64,000 nucleotides of DNA from Ancylobacter sp. WKF20. Its GTDB lineage: Bacteria > Pseudomonadota > Alphaproteobacteria > Rhizobiales > Xanthobacteraceae. The stretch's first letter is position 1; each line of letters opens with the position of its first letter. The notes under the pieces are model-generated. The model was not told the origin of the DNA. It made no database searches and was given only the letters and a program-made list of their open reading frames with translations. Shown one piece after another: positions 32,030-41,593 of the stretch. Where the stretch lies: the NCBI RefSeq assembly GCF_029760895.1, contig NZ_CP121679.1, positions 4,508,001-4,572,000 on the forward strand. The letters run 5' to 3'. Both the position numbers and the translations under genes were made by a program.

Positions 32030-33553
32030 ATGGCCGTTCCCCGCATCCTGCGCCTTGGCGACGCCGACAATGTCGTGATCGCCGTCGACAGCCTCCCGGC
32101 GGGCGCCACTGTCACGGCGGATGTCGTGGCCGCGCGGCAGATCCCCAAGGGCCACAAGGTGGCCTCCCGCGCCATTGCCGCAGGTGAGGCGATCCGCAAG
32201 TTCGGCCAGGTCATCGGCTTTGCCGGCGCCGACATCGCCCCGGGGGACTGGGTGCACGAGCACAATGTCGTGCTGCAGGATTTCGAGCGCGACTATGCCT
32301 TCGCCGCCGAGGCCCGGCCCGATACCGGCCTTTTGCCGGGCGAGGCGCCGGCGAGCTTTCAGGGGTTCCGTCGCGCCGATGGGCGGGTCGGCACGCGCAA
32401 CTATATCGGCATCCTCTCCTCGGTGAACTGCTCGGCGACGGTGGCCGACTTCATCGCCGACGCGGTGACGCGCTCGGGCGTGCTGGCAGATTACCCGAAC
32501 ATTGACGGCGTGGTCGCCTTCACCCACGGCACGGGCTGCGGCATGGCCTCCAAGGGTGAGGAGTTCGATATTCTCGCCCGCACCCAATGGGGCTATGCCA
32601 GCCACCCGAACTTCGCCTCGATCCTCGTGGTCGGGCTCGGCTGCGAGGTGTTCCAGATCCCGCGCATGATGAAGCAGTACGGCATCGTCGAGGGGCCGCA
32701 TTTCCAGACGCTGACCATTCAGGAGAATGGCGGCACGCGCCAGTCCATCGAGACCGGCGTCGCCAAGATCCGCGAGATGCTGCCCTATGCCAATGCCAGC
32801 GTGCGCGAGACCGTGCCGGCCTCCGAGCTGGTGCTGGCGCTGCAATGCGGCGGCTCGGACGGCTATTCGGGCCTCACCGCCAACCCGGCGCTCGGCGCGG
32901 CGGTCGACCTCTTGGTGCGCCATGGCGGCACGGCGATCCTCTCCGAGACGCCGGAGATCTTCGGCGCCGAGCATCTGCTCACCCGCCGCGCCGAGAGCGA
33001 GGCAGTCGGGCGCAAGATCGTCGATCTTATTGAATGGTGGACGCAGTACGCCGCCCGCGCCGGCGGCGAGCTGAACAACAACCCCTCGCCGGGCAACAAG
33101 GCGGGCGGGCTCACCACCATTCTGGAGAAGTCGCTCGGCGCGGTCGCCAAGGGCGGCACCTCGACCCTGCGCGGCGTCTATCGCTACGCCGAGCGGATCG
33201 ACCGCCGGGGCTTCGTCTATATGGACACGCCCGGCTACGACCCGGTGGCGGCGACTGGGCAGGTGGCCGGCGGGGCGAACATGCTGTGCTTCACCACCGG
33301 GCGCGGCTCGGCCTATGGCTGCAAGCCCACCCCGTCGGTCAAGCTCGCGACGAATTCCGACCTCTTCCGGCGGATGGAGGAGGATATGGACATCAATTGC
33401 GGCGATGTGCTCGACGGCGTGTCGATCGAGGCCAAGGGCCGCGAGATCTTCGAGGCCGTGCTCGCCATCGCCTCCGGCCAGCGCTCGAAGTCCGAACTGC
33501 TCGGCTATGGCCGCAACGAGTTCGTGCCCTGGCAGCTCGGCGCGGTGATGTAG
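32030..33553 (+). CDS. uxaA: Altronate dehydratase (UxaA/GarD family)
   Basis: A 507-residue iron-dependent dehydratase that converts D-altronate to 2-keto-3-deoxygluconate. An N-terminal SAF domain (residues 1-90; ARQIPKGHKVASRAIAAGEAI) precedes the catalytic part with FRRADGRVGTRNYIGILSSVNCSA, AFTHGTGCGM, GLGCE, LQCGGSDGYSG and NPSPGNKAGGLT. The start at 32030 is five bases after the alcohol dehydrogenase. GarD and L-altrarate dehydratase relatives share these motifs, so other aldarates are possible substrates. Confidence 0.93.
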   Translation: MAVPRILRLGDADNVVIAVDSLPAGATVTADVVAARQIPKGHKVASRAIAAGEAIRKFGQVIGFAGADIAPGDWVHEHNVVLQDFERDYAFAAEARPDTGLLPGEAPASFQGFRRADGRVGTRNYIGILSSVNCSATVADFIADAVTRSGVLADYPNIDGVVAFTHGTGCGMASKGEEFDILARTQWGYASHPNFASILVVGLGCEVFQIPRMMKQYGIVEGPHFQTLTIQENGGTRQSIETGVAKIREMLPYANASVRETVPASELVLALQCGGSDGYSGLTANPALGAAVDLLVRHGGTAILSETPEIFGAEHLLTRRAESEAVGRKIVDLIEWWTQYAARAGGELNNNPSPGNKAGGLTTILEKSLGAVAKGGTSTLRGVYRYAERIDRRGFVYMDTPGYDPVAATGQVAGGANMLCFTTGRGSAYGCKPTPSVKLATNSDLFRRMEEDMDINCGDVLDGVSIEAKGREIFEAVLAIASGQRSKSELLGYGRNEFVPWQLGAVM

Positions 33554-33620
33554 GCGCCCGTCGGGCGGAACGGGTCGGCGCCTCGCGTGTTCTTGCCTCA
33601 CACAGGTGAGGAGCCGGACC

Positions 33621-33866
33621 ATGAGTGAGCGCGACGAGCAGATCAAGGCGAAGGCGCACGAGCTGTGGCTCGCGGAGGGCTGCCCGACCGGCCGCGAGAT
33701 CGAGCACTGGCAGCAGGCGGCGGCGCTGGTCGAGACCGACGACGCGGACATGCCCAGCGCCGGGCCGCATGCCCGGCCGGACCTCGTCAACGAGGATGCC
33801 ACCCCCGGCACCGGCATGCTGCCGGATGTCGGCAGCGACGATCCCAACCAGCAGCCCTCGGGCTGA
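33621..33866 (+). CDS. DUF2934 domain protein
   Basis: An 81-residue cytosolic protein. Residues 4-33 (RDEQIKAKAHELWLAEGCP then GREIEHW) are the DUF2934 helix-turn-helix-like repeat, common in rhizobia and of unknown function. The tail is Pro/Asp-rich and disordered. The ATG at 33621 has GGTGAGGAG upstream. It is a separate small unit between the two sugar-acid gene sets. Confidence 0.88.
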   Translation: MSERDEQIKAKAHELWLAEGCPTGREIEHWQQAAALVETDDADMPSAGPHARPDLVNEDATPGTGMLPDVGSDDPNQQPSG

Positions 33867-33968
33867 CTTCCCTAGATTTCCAAAGCGCCCGCCCTCGATT
33901 ACCTCGCGGGGGAACCATGCGGCGCGCCGTGGCGTTCCACCTCGGGATACAGTCGAGGTGGAGAGCCG

Positions 33969-34550
33969 ATGATGCAGCATGTGGGTGAGGATAGGGGCGC
34001 GGCAATCGCGCTGATCGTCATGGGGCCATCGAGCATCGGCAAGACCACGACTGCTAGAATGCTCGCCGAGGTCCTTGGCTGGCCCTATGCCGAGGGCGAC
34101 ACCTTCCACCCGGCGGCCAACATCGCCAAGATGTCGAAGGGCGTCCCGCTGAACGATGATGACCGCGCGCCCTGGCTGGACAAGATCCGCGCCTATATCG
34201 ACGCCGAGGCGGCGGGCGGGCGCAATGTCATCATCACCTGCTCGGCGCTGAAGCGGACCTACCGCGACACGCTGCGCCAGGCAAAGGCCGATGTGCGCTT
34301 TGTCGAATTAATCGCCGACCGCGCTCTGGTCGCCGACCGCATGGCCCATCGCACCGGTCATTTCATGCCGCCCTCGCTGCTCGATTCCCAGTTCGATACG
34401 CTCGAAGACCTCGGCGCGGACGAGCGCGGGGTGCAGGTCACCGTCGACGTGCCTCCTGACCAGGTCGTCGCCCGCGCTCTGGACGGGCTGGGGCTCACCG
34501 ACCGTGCGGCGCATCCCGCCGCGACCGAGCGTGTGCAGGCGGGGAGCTGA
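33969..34550 (+). CDS. gntK: Gluconokinase
   Basis: A 193-residue P-loop kinase that makes 6-phosphogluconate from gluconate and ATP for the Entner-Doudoroff or pentose phosphate route. The Walker A is GPSSIGKTT, a variant of the more usual GVSGSGKST. EGDTFHPAANIAKMSKGVPLNDDDRAPWL (two adjacent family blocks) and TCSALKRTYRD are diagnostic. An N-terminal extension of about 12 residues precedes the core. It lies three bases before the gluconate permease gene, giving a two-gene uptake and activation unit. Confidence 0.93.
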   Translation: MMQHVGEDRGAAIALIVMGPSSIGKTTTARMLAEVLGWPYAEGDTFHPAANIAKMSKGVPLNDDDRAPWLDKIRAYIDAEAAGGRNVIITCSALKRTYRDTLRQAKADVRFVELIADRALVADRMAHRTGHFMPPSLLDSQFDTLEDLGADERGVQVTVDVPPDQVVARALDGLGLTDRAAHPAATERVQAGS

Positions 34551-34553
34551 CGG

Positions 34554-35933
34554 GTGGAAAATTTCCAACAGACGCTCGGCATCGGACCGCTACTTGCCAT
34601 CGTCATTGGCGCGATCGTCCTCCTCCTCGTCCTCATCATCCAGTTCCGCGTCCACGCCTTCGTCGCCCTGATCCTGGTCAGCCTGCTCACCGCCGTGGTG
34701 GCTGGCATCCCGCCGCAGGCGATCCTGACGACGATCACCTCCTCCTTCGGCTCGACGCTGGGCGGGGTGGCGCTGCTCGTCGGCCTCGGCGCCATGCTGG
34801 GGCGCTTGCTCGAGGTGTCCGGCGGTGCGCAGGCGCTTGCCGATGACCTCGTCAACCGCTTCGGCGAGAAGCGCGCGCCGTTGGCGCTCGGCATCGCCTC
34901 GCTGATCTTCGGCTTCCCGATCTTCTTCGATGCCGGCCTCGTGGTGATGCTGCCGGTGGTGTTCACCGTGGCGCGGCGGCTTGGCGGCGGGCTGCTGCTC
35001 TACGGCATTCCCGTCGCGACCGCCTTTTCCGTCATGCATGTCTTCGTGCCGCCGCATCCCGGCCCCGTGGCCGCGGCCGAACTGCTCGGCGCCGATGTCG
35101 GGCTGCTGGTGCTGGTGGGGCTTGCCGTCGCCATCCCGACCTGGATCGTCGCCGGCTGGCTGTTCGGCCACTGGATCGGCCAGCGCGTGGTGCTGCCGGT
35201 GCCCGACATCCTCTCCGGCGGCGCGCCGGCCGAGCCGCCGGCGAACCCGCCGAGCTCCGGCACGGTGGTCGGTCTTCTGTTGCTGCCGCTGGTCCTCATC
35301 TTCATCAATACCGGGCTGGACTTTGCCCGCGCGCAGGGCTGGGTGAACAGCGACGCCGGCTGGTTCCAGCTTGCCCGCACCATCGGCGCGACGCCGGTGG
35401 CGCTGCTGATCGCCGTGCTGGTCGCCTCCTATGTGCTCGGCCCCCGGCGTGGGCGCGATGCGTCGAGCGTCGAGCGCACGCTGGATTCCGCGCTCGGCCC
35501 GGTTTGCTCGATCATCCTCGTGACGGGCGCCGGTGGCATGTTTGGCGGGGTGCTGCGGGCTTCCGGTATTGGCGACGCGCTGGCCGACGGCATGGCCTAT
35601 ATCGGCCTACCGATCTTCGTCGCGGGCTTCCTCATCGCCACCGCGCTGCGCGTCGCGCAGGGCTCGGCCACCGTCGCGCTCATCACTGCCGCGGGTTTGG
35701 TGCAGCCGGCGGTGCAGGCGGCCGGCTATCAGGGAGCGGATCTCGCCGCCATCGTCGTCGCGCTCGCCGCCGGCTCGGTCATGCTCTCGCATGTGAACGA
35801 TTCCGGCTTCTGGCTGGTCGGTCGCTTCTTCAACATGGACATCAAGACCACCTTCAAGACCTGGACCGTGATGCAGACATTGGTCGGTTTGATGGGTTTT
35901 GCCCTGTCGGGACTGATCTTCTGGCTGGCCTGA
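34554..35933 (+). CDS. gntP: Gluconate:proton symporter, GntP family
   Basis: A 459-residue inner-membrane carrier with about 12-14 membrane segments. GntP hallmarks include GFPIFFDAGLVVMLPVVF, SVMHVFVPPHPGPVAAA, SIILVTGAGGMFGGVL and SHVNDSGFWLVGRFF. It starts with GTG at 34554, three bases after gntK, so gluconate uptake and phosphorylation are coupled. Related carriers accept other hexonates, which would fit the neighbouring altronate genes. Confidence 0.93.
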   Translation: MENFQQTLGIGPLLAIVIGAIVLLLVLIIQFRVHAFVALILVSLLTAVVAGIPPQAILTTITSSFGSTLGGVALLVGLGAMLGRLLEVSGGAQALADDLVNRFGEKRAPLALGIASLIFGFPIFFDAGLVVMLPVVFTVARRLGGGLLLYGIPVATAFSVMHVFVPPHPGPVAAAELLGADVGLLVLVGLAVAIPTWIVAGWLFGHWIGQRVVLPVPDILSGGAPAEPPANPPSSGTVVGLLLLPLVLIFINTGLDFARAQGWVNSDAGWFQLARTIGATPVALLIAVLVASYVLGPRRGRDASSVERTLDSALGPVCSIILVTGAGGMFGGVLRASGIGDALADGMAYIGLPIFVAGFLIATALRVAQGSATVALITAAGLVQPAVQAAGYQGADLAAIVVALAAGSVMLSHVNDSGFWLVGRFFNMDIKTTFKTWTVMQTLVGLMGFALSGLIFWLA

Positions 35934-36017
35934 TGATGCTGTGATGGGGGCGGCCTTGGCTTTTGCCGGCTGCCCTCACTATGGTCGCGGCCCTGTCCCA
36001 TCGATTCCGGGAACCGC

Positions 36018-38396
36018 ATGAGCGCCACGACCGATACCGCCGTCACCGCCCGCATCGCCCAGCAGATCGCCGGGGAGATCAGCGCCCGCCCGCAGCAGGC
36101 GCTGGCCGCCATCGCGCTGCTCGACGAAGGCGCAACCGTGCCCTTCATTGCGCGCTACCGCAAGGAAGTGACGGGTGGTCTCGACGACACGCAGCTGCGC
36201 CTGCTCGGCGAGCGGCTGGTCTATCTGCGCGAGCTGGAAGCCCGCCGCAGCGCCATCACCGAGTCCATCCGCCAGCAGGGCAAGCTCACAGATGCGCTGG
36301 AAGGCGCGATCGCCGGCGCCGTTACCAAGGCGGAGCTGGAAGACATTTATCTTCCCTACAAGCCCAAGCGCCGCAACCGCGCCGATATCGCCCGCGAGCG
36401 TGGCCTTGGCCCGCTGGCCGACGCCATCCTCGCCGACCGCGCGCTGGTGCCGGCCGAGCTCGCGGCCGGCTACCTCACCGAGGAGGTGCCGGATGTGAAG
36501 GCGGCGCTGGAAGGCGCGCGCGACATCATCTCCGAGCAGTTCGCGCAGAATGCCGAACTCCTGGGTCGCCTGCGCGCCCATCTGCGCGCGCGCGCCGTCA
36601 TCCATGCCCGCGTGGTGGACGGCAAGCAGGACGCCGGCGCCAAGTTCTCCGACTATTTCGACCATGCGGAGAAATGGGCGGGCATGCCGAGCCACCGGGC
36701 GCTGGCCATGCTGCGCGGGCGCAATGAAGAGGTGCTGACGCTCGACGTCGAGGTCGATCTTGACGATCCCGCGCCGATCAAACCGGTGGTGCAGATCATC
36801 GCCCACGCCTGCGGCATCGGCTCGCGCCTGCCGGGCGATGCCTGGCTGATGGAGGTTGCCGGTTGGACCTGGCGGGTGAAGCTCTCGCTCAGCCTGTCCA
36901 TCGACCTGATGAGCGAATTGCGCGCCCGCGCCGAGACCGAGGCGATCGAGGTCTTCGCCCGCAATCTCAAGGACCTGCTGCTGGCCGCGCCTGCGGGCTC
37001 GCGCGCCACGATGGGGCTCGATCCCGGCATCCGCACCGGTGTGAAGGTGGCGATTGTTGACGGCACCGGCAAGCTGCTCGCCACCTCCACCGTCTATCCC
37101 TTCCCGCCCAAGAACGATGTGCGCGGCACGCAGGCCGAGCTCGCCAGCCTCATCCGCCAGCACCGCGTCGAGCTCATCGCCATCGGCAATGGCACGGGCA
37201 GCCGCGAGACGGAGAAGCTGGTGGCGGACATGCTTGCCATGCTGCCCGTGCCCGAGGGCGGGGTGAAGCCGATCAAGGTCGTGGTGTCGGAAGCCGGTGC
37301 CTCGGTCTATTCCGCCTCCGAGGCGGCCGCCGCCGAGTTCCCCGGTCTCGATGTGTCGCTGCGCGGCGCTGTCTCCATCGCCCGCCGCCTGCAGGATCCG
37401 CTGGCCGAGCTGGTGAAGATCGACCCGAAGTCCATCGGCGTCGGGCAGTACCAGCACGATGTCGACCAGTACCATCTCGCCCGCGCGCTCGACGCGGTGG
37501 TGGAGGATGCGGTGAACGCGGTCGGCGTCGATCTCAACACGGCGTCGGCCTCGCTGCTGGCTCGCGTGTCCGGTCTCGGCACCTCGCTGGCGGAAGCCAT
37601 TGTCGCTCACCGCGATGCGAACGGCCCCTTCGCCAGCCGCAAGCAGCTCATGAGCGTCGCCCGGCTCGGGCCGCGCACCTTCGAGCAATGCGCCGGCTTC
37701 CTGCGTATTCGCGATGGCGCCGAGCCGCTTGATTCCTCCGCCGTGCACCCGGAGGCCTATGGAGTGGCGCGCAAGATCGTCGCCGCCTGCGGGCGCGATC
37801 TGCGCACGCTGATGGGCGACAGCGCGGCCCTGAAGGCGATCGATCCGCGCAGCTTCGTGGATGAGCGCTTCGGCCTGCCGACGGTGCGGGACATCATCGC
37901 CGAACTGGAAAAGCCCGGCCGCGATCCGCGCCCGGCCTTTAAGACCGCGACCTTCGCGGACGGCGTCGACGACATGAAGGATCTCAAGCCCGGCATGTTG
38001 CTGGAGGGCACGGTGACCAATGTCGCGGCCTTCGGCGCCTTCGTCGATATCGGCGTGCATCAGGACGGGCTGGTGCACGTCTCCCAGCTCGCCGACCGCT
38101 TCGTGAAGGACGCCCATGAGGTGGTGAAGGTCGGCGATGTGGTGAAGGTGCGGGTGCTGGAGGTGGATCTCAAGCGCAAGCGCATCAGCCTATCGCTCCG
38201 CAAGGACGCAGCGCCGGGTGGCGCGGGCGGTCGTGAGGCCAGCCGCGAGCCAGCGCGCGACAAGGCGCCGACCGGCCGCGCGGAGGCTGCCCGGCCCGGC
38301 CGAAGCGACCCGCCGCGTGGCGGGCGCGAGGCGGCCCGGAACGAGGCGCCCGGTGCGCTGGGTGCCGCCCTGCTGGACGCGCTGCGGCGGAAGTAG
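36018..38396 (+). CDS. tex: Tex family RNA-binding transcription accessory protein
   Basis: A 792-residue protein with the normal Tex order: N-terminal helical region (residues 1-200; [19 protein letters not shown]), YqgF/RNase H-like domain (about 325-450; [29 protein letters not shown]), helix-hairpin-helix domain (about 490-570; [16 protein letters not shown]) and an S1 RNA-binding domain (about 655-725; [31 protein letters not shown]). The last 65 residues are Arg/Gly/Pro-rich and probably disordered. Tex proteins bind nucleic acid and affect transcription and stress tolerance. Confidence 0.96.
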   Translation: MSATTDTAVTARIAQQIAGEISARPQQALAAIALLDEGATVPFIARYRKEVTGGLDDTQLRLLGERLVYLRELEARRSAITESIRQQGKLTDALEGAIAGAVTKAELEDIYLPYKPKRRNRADIARERGLGPLADAILADRALVPAELAAGYLTEEVPDVKAALEGARDIISEQFAQNAELLGRLRAHLRARAVIHARVVDGKQDAGAKFSDYFDHAEKWAGMPSHRALAMLRGRNEEVLTLDVEVDLDDPAPIKPVVQIIAHACGIGSRLPGDAWLMEVAGWTWRVKLSLSLSIDLMSELRARAETEAIEVFARNLKDLLLAAPAGSRATMGLDPGIRTGVKVAIVDGTGKLLATSTVYPFPPKNDVRGTQAELASLIRQHRVELIAIGNGTGSRETEKLVADMLAMLPVPEGGVKPIKVVVSEAGASVYSASEAAAAEFPGLDVSLRGAVSIARRLQDPLAELVKIDPKSIGVGQYQHDVDQYHLARALDAVVEDAVNAVGVDLNTASASLLARVSGLGTSLAEAIVAHRDANGPFASRKQLMSVARLGPRTFEQCAGFLRIRDGAEPLDSSAVHPEAYGVARKIVAACGRDLRTLMGDSAALKAIDPRSFVDERFGLPTVRDIIAELEKPGRDPRPAFKTATFADGVDDMKDLKPGMLLEGTVTNVAAFGAFVDIGVHQDGLVHVSQLADRFVKDAHEVVKVGDVVKVRVLEVDLKRKRISLSLRKDAAPGGAGGREASREPARDKAPTGRAEAARPGRSDPPRGGREAARNEAPGALGAALLDALRRK

Positions 38397-38445
38397 GCGG
38401 CCGGTAACGCGACGTCGGCGGTATCAGGGCGCCGACGTCTCCGGG

Positions 38446-39537
38446 ATGGGCCGTGCTAGGTCAGTCACCCAGCGTAAGGAAGCATGGATCGACGGCATGT
38501 GGCGCGTACCCGATCATCCCGCGAATGAGGCCGAGCGGCTCGCGGTTCTTGAGGCGCTCGCCATAATGGACACCCCGCGCGATGAACGCTTCGATCGGAT
38601 CGCCTGGCTGGCCCAGAACGTCTACGGCGCCGATGTCGCGTTCGTCAGCTTCATTGACGGAGCGTCGCAATGGATGAAGGCCTGCAGCGGGCCGGGGCTG
38701 TCGTCGACCATCGCCCGTGACCGTTCCGTCTGCCAGCACATCATCGCCTCCGGCGAGCCATTGATGTCGCCGGATCTCCAGACCGATGCGCGCTTCGCCG
38801 GCCACCCCTCCGTGCCGCATCTGCCCTTCCGCTTCTATGCCGGCGTGCCGCTGCTGCTCACGCCGGATCTCGCGGTTGGCAGCGTTTGTGTGCTCCGGCG
38901 CGAGCCGGCGCGCCCGCGCGCGCCCTTCGATTTCGCGCCGCTGCAGGCGCTTGCCGCCATCGCGCTCGACGCCCTTGAGCTCTGGCGGCGAAACGAGAAC
39001 TTGGCGCAGGAATCACGTCTTGATGCCCTGACCGGCCTGACCAATCGCCGTGGTTTCGACGAGGCGCTGCTGCGTCTGGCCGGGCGCTGCCTGCGCACCA
39101 GCGAACCGCTGGCCTTGCTGCTGATCGATGTCGATCACTTCAAGGCGATCAACGACCAGCTCGGTCACCCCGCCGGTGATGAGGTTCTGCGCCGCCTTGG
39201 CGCCACGCTGGCCGGGACGCGCGTACGGGTGGAGGATGTCATCGCCCGCTATGGTGGCGAGGAATTCGCGCTGCTGCTGCCCGGCAGCAACGCTGAAGCG
39301 GCAGGACAGCTCGCGGTCGGCATTCGGCAGACGATCGCCTCGTCCGGCGCCGTGCGGCCGGATGGCCGCGCCGTGACCGTCAGCATCGGCGTTGCCGTGC
39401 TTGAGGGCGGGGAGGGCGATGCGCCGTCGCTGATCGCGGCGGCCGACAACGCGCTCTACCGCGCCAAGCGGCAGGGGCGCGACTGCGTTGTCGAGGCGCC
39501 AACGGGGACCGGGCGTTCGGTGGCGGCGACGCGGTAA
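38446..39537 (+). CDS. GAF-GGDEF diguanylate cyclase
   Basis: A 363-residue protein that should make cyclic di-GMP. A GAF sensor domain covers about residues 45-180 (VAFVSFIDGASQWMKA; RDRSVCQHIIASGEPL; FYAGVPLLL). The GGDEF domain follows (LDALTGLTNRRGFDEAL; IDVDHFKAINDQLGHPAGDE) with active-site GGEEF and an upstream RxxD (RVED) inhibitory site, so product feedback is expected. There is no membrane segment; it senses a cytosolic signal. The start is uncertain: ATG at 38446 or at 38497. Confidence 0.9.
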   Translation: MGRARSVTQRKEAWIDGMWRVPDHPANEAERLAVLEALAIMDTPRDERFDRIAWLAQNVYGADVAFVSFIDGASQWMKACSGPGLSSTIARDRSVCQHIIASGEPLMSPDLQTDARFAGHPSVPHLPFRFYAGVPLLLTPDLAVGSVCVLRREPARPRAPFDFAPLQALAAIALDALELWRRNENLAQESRLDALTGLTNRRGFDEALLRLAGRCLRTSEPLALLLIDVDHFKAINDQLGHPAGDEVLRRLGATLAGTRVRVEDVIARYGGEEFALLLPGSNAEAAGQLAVGIRQTIASSGAVRPDGRAVTVSIGVAVLEGGEGDAPSLIAAADNALYRAKRQGRDCVVEAPTGTGRSVAATR

Positions 39538-39539
39538 GT

Positions 39540-39884
39540 TCAGCGCGGTGTCGTCACGGGGACGGCATACCACTTCTGCAGCGCCTGCTCGAAGCTATCG
39601 GTGGCGCGGACAAGCAGCTCCCGGTCCGTGCTACGGGCCGCCCGAATGAGGTTGTCGATGACATCGTCAACCTCCGGGGCGCTTCCGGGCACATGGTCGT
39701 TCAGGCTGGCGAGCGCGTCGAGAATGGTCACGAAGGCGCGCGGGGGCTCCCCCGCCACGAGAACAGGGCGGGCGAGCGGCGTGTGAAGCTCGGTTTGCGA
39801 GCTGATGGGCGGGCAAAGTTGTACCGGCACGGGCTCCTCCTTTTCCGCCTTGGCTGGCGGTAGTTCGGCACGTCGGCACGGCAT
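39540..39884 (-). CDS. Hypothetical protein
   Basis: A 114-residue protein, tail to tail with the cyclase gene and two bases from it. The first half is Pro/Glu-rich; the second half (VTILDALASLNDHVPGSAPEVDD then LIRAARSTDRELLVRATDSFEQAL) looks like a folded helical domain. No family is recognised. The codon pattern fits this genome, so I take it as real, but the start is not firm. Confidence 0.55.
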   Translation of the reverse strand: MPCRRAELPPAKAEKEEPVPVQLCPPISSQTELHTPLARPVLVAGEPPRAFVTILDALASLNDHVPGSAPEVDDVIDNLIRAARSTDRELLVRATDSFEQALQKWYAVPVTTPR

Positions 39885-39941
39885 GGATCAGAAAGGGACG
39901 ACTCGATATGGCGCAGCGGCGATCCGAACCGCTGGCGGTCT

Positions 39942-40238
39942 TCAGCCGGCGCTGCGGGCGGTCGCCGGTATCGCGGCCTTGCTGGCGGGCTTGACGCGGA
40001 CGCGGGGTGCCTTCGCGCTGGCCGGGCTGGCCTTGGCGGCCTCACTGGCGATCTGGCGGGTTGCAGCATCGGCGGCCTCGCGTTCGAGGCGGGCCTGCTT
40101 CAGGCGCTCGGTCTTGGCTTCGCGCTGCGCGGTCTCCTGCTCGATCATCGACATGGCGATGCGCGAGACAGCCTCGGCCTTGCTTTCAGTGCGCGAGAGC
40201 GTGGGCTTGAACGGGGTATCGCGGGTCGGCTTGGTCAT
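39942..40238 (-). CDS. Hypothetical coiled-coil protein
   Basis: A 98-residue protein with a charged helix in the middle (IAMSMIEQETAQREAKTERL, then KQARLEREAADAATRQIASEA) and a basic Ala/Pro/Lys tail. It resembles short conserved proteins of Hyphomicrobiales with no assigned role. GGGAACGAGGG upstream of the ATG at 40238 could serve as ribosome site. The terminator of the cold-shock gene lies just upstream. Confidence 0.65.
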   Translation of the reverse strand: MTKPTRDTPFKPTLSRTESKAEAVSRIAMSMIEQETAQREAKTERLKQARLEREAADAATRQIASEAAKASPASAKAPRVRVKPASKAAIPATARSAG

Positions 40239-40262
40239 CCCTCGTTCCCTTCAAAAACAGAA

Positions 40263-40285
40263 AAGGCCGGGTGAGCCCCGGCCTT
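40263..40285 (-). terminator. Rho-independent terminator of the cold-shock gene
   Basis: On the minus strand, AAGGCCGGG and CCCGGCCTT form a nine-pair stem with a five-base loop, followed by TTCTGTTTTT. It lies about 50 bases after the cold-shock stop codon. Confidence 0.85.
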
Positions 40286-40332
40286 CTCGAAGCATGGTGG
40301 CCCGCCGGTAAAACCAGGCGCGGGACGAAAGA

Positions 40333-40542
40333 TCACGCGGCCTGGAGGTTGCCGGCCGACTGCTTGCCCGTGCGGCGATCAGCCAGCACTTCGAAGGAGA
40401 TCTTCTGGCCTTCGTTCAGGCTGGACATGCCAGCGCGCTCGACCGCCGAAATATGAACGAACACATCCGGGCCGCCGTTGTCCGGCTGGATGAAACCATA
40501 GCCCTTCTGGCCGTTGAACCACTTCACAGTACCTGTCGCCAT
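40333..40542 (-). CDS. cspA: Cold-shock protein
   Basis: A 69-residue single cold-shock domain with both nucleic-acid motifs, KGYGFIQ (RNP1) and VFVHISA (RNP2), and an intact KWFN start. It binds single-stranded RNA or DNA and melts RNA structure, helping translation in the cold or during growth. AAGGAA lies upstream of the ATG at 40542. A leader of more than 100 bases and a strong terminator mark it as a single-gene unit. Confidence 0.96.
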   Translation of the reverse strand: MATGTVKWFNGQKGYGFIQPDNGGPDVFVHISAVERAGMSSLNEGQKISFEVLADRRTGKQSAGNLQAA

Positions 40543-40680
40543 GACGAATTCCTTTCAGTCGACATAGATATTTTCTCGTCTGCGCGGCCGCAGACGTTAC
40601 GCTGGCATCGATTTGAGAGGAAGTTCGCCGACGCGCAAAGCTGCGCAAAACAAAGTTCAACGTCCAAGATCGATGCAGAT

Positions 40681-40709
40681 ACAGTACAGGGTTGCAAGCA
40701 CTATTACAA
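40681..40709 (-). promoter_or_regulatory. Candidate sigma-70 promoter of the cold-shock gene
   Basis: On the minus strand TTGTAA (40709-40704) and TACTGT (40686-40681) are 17 bases apart. The resulting leader would be roughly 135 bases, in keeping with the long leaders of cold-shock genes. Confidence 0.4.
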
Positions 40710-40722
40710 CCCCGACGCCACT

Positions 40723-40995
40723 TTATTTTGCCTCGGAGGGGGCAGCCGGGCGCGGTGCGCGCGGGTTCAGCGGCTTCTTCTTGGGAGCTGCGATCAGGCC
40801 GTCACGCACTGCCTGCTTGCGGGCCGCCTTACGGGCGCGGCGCACCGCTTCGGCGTCTTCACGGTTGCGGCGCTCGGACGGCTTTTCATAGGCGCGGCGG
40901 GCTTTCATTTCCCGGAACACGCCTTCGCGCTGCATCTTCTTTTTGAGAACTCTCAGGGCTTGGTCGACATTGTTGTCGCGTACGAGAACCTGCAA
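40723..40995 (-). CDS. rpsU: 30S ribosomal protein S21
   Basis: A 90-residue S21 with a conserved N-terminal half ([20 protein letters not shown], then [19 protein letters not shown]) and the long basic Ala/Pro/Lys tail found in alphaproteobacteria. S21 sits on the 30S platform near the anti-Shine-Dalgarno end of 16S rRNA and helps start translation. It lies upstream of the cold-shock gene on the same strand, but a separate promoter for the latter is likely. Confidence 0.95.
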   Translation of the reverse strand: MQVLVRDNNVDQALRVLKKKMQREGVFREMKARRAYEKPSERRNREDAEAVRRARKAARKQAVRDGLIAAPKKKPLNPRAPRPAAPSEAK

Positions 40996-41178
40996 TTCCT
41001 ATCCCATCTCATGCAGCCGCGCGGGGCAACTGCCAATTCAAAGGGCCCGCCGACATGGCAAGCCCTTCCTATATGGGCCTGTTGGTGCCGCGAAGGAAGG
41101 GGTTTGGCGCGAATTGCCGCCAGCCGCCGATCAAGCCGCGACGTGACGGCTTGAAAACGGCGAGGATCCGTGTCTAAT

Positions 41179-41200
41179 ATATCAATATATGTTGAGATAT
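41179..41200. promoter_or_regulatory. ArsR operator candidate
   Basis: ATATCAA (41179-41185) and TTGAGATAT (41192-41200) form an imperfect inverted repeat in an AT-rich stretch 13 bases before arsR. This resembles the ATCAA-N6-TTGA sites of ArsR-family repressors. Confidence 0.6.
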
Positions 41201-41212
41201 TGAGGTGTTGTT

Positions 41213-41593
41213 ATGGAGGCCTCGGCCGAGGAAGCGCGGGCTATCGCCGCCTTCGGGGCGCTGGCGCAGGAAACCCGCTTGCGCATCGTGCGTCTCTTGG
41301 TGACCGCCGGCCCGGAAGGACTCGCCGCCGGCGTGATTGGCGAGGCGATGGGCGGGGCATCCTCCTCACGCATGTCCTTTCATCTCGGGCAGCTTGAGCA
41401 GGCCGGGCTCGTCGCGTCGCGACGGGAGGGCCGCTCCATCCTCTACAGCGCGGCCTTCCCGGCACTGGCCGATCTCGTCGACTTCCTCATGCGCGACTGC
41501 TGCGGCGGCCATCCGCAAGTGTGCCAGCCGGCGGTCGCCGCCCTCTCCACCATCACCTGCTGTGAGCCCGCGAAAGGCGCCACCCATGGCTGA
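41213..41593 (+). CDS. arsR: ArsR-family metalloregulatory repressor
   Basis: A 126-residue winged-helix repressor that should leave the operator when arsenite binds. LAQETRLRIVRLLV, then SSRMSFHLGQLEQAGLVASRREGRSILYSA (recognition helix and wing, read as two blocks) are diagnostic. Cysteines lie in the C-terminal part (RDCCGGHPQVCQP and TITCC), not in an ELCVC-type helix, so the arsenite site is of the C-terminal kind seen in several alphaproteobacteria. Its stop overlaps arsC by eight bases. It heads the six-gene operon. Confidence 0.92.
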   Translation: MEASAEEARAIAAFGALAQETRLRIVRLLVTAGPEGLAAGVIGEAMGGASSSRMSFHLGQLEQAGLVASRREGRSILYSAAFPALADLVDFLMRDCCGGHPQVCQPAVAALSTITCCEPAKGATHG

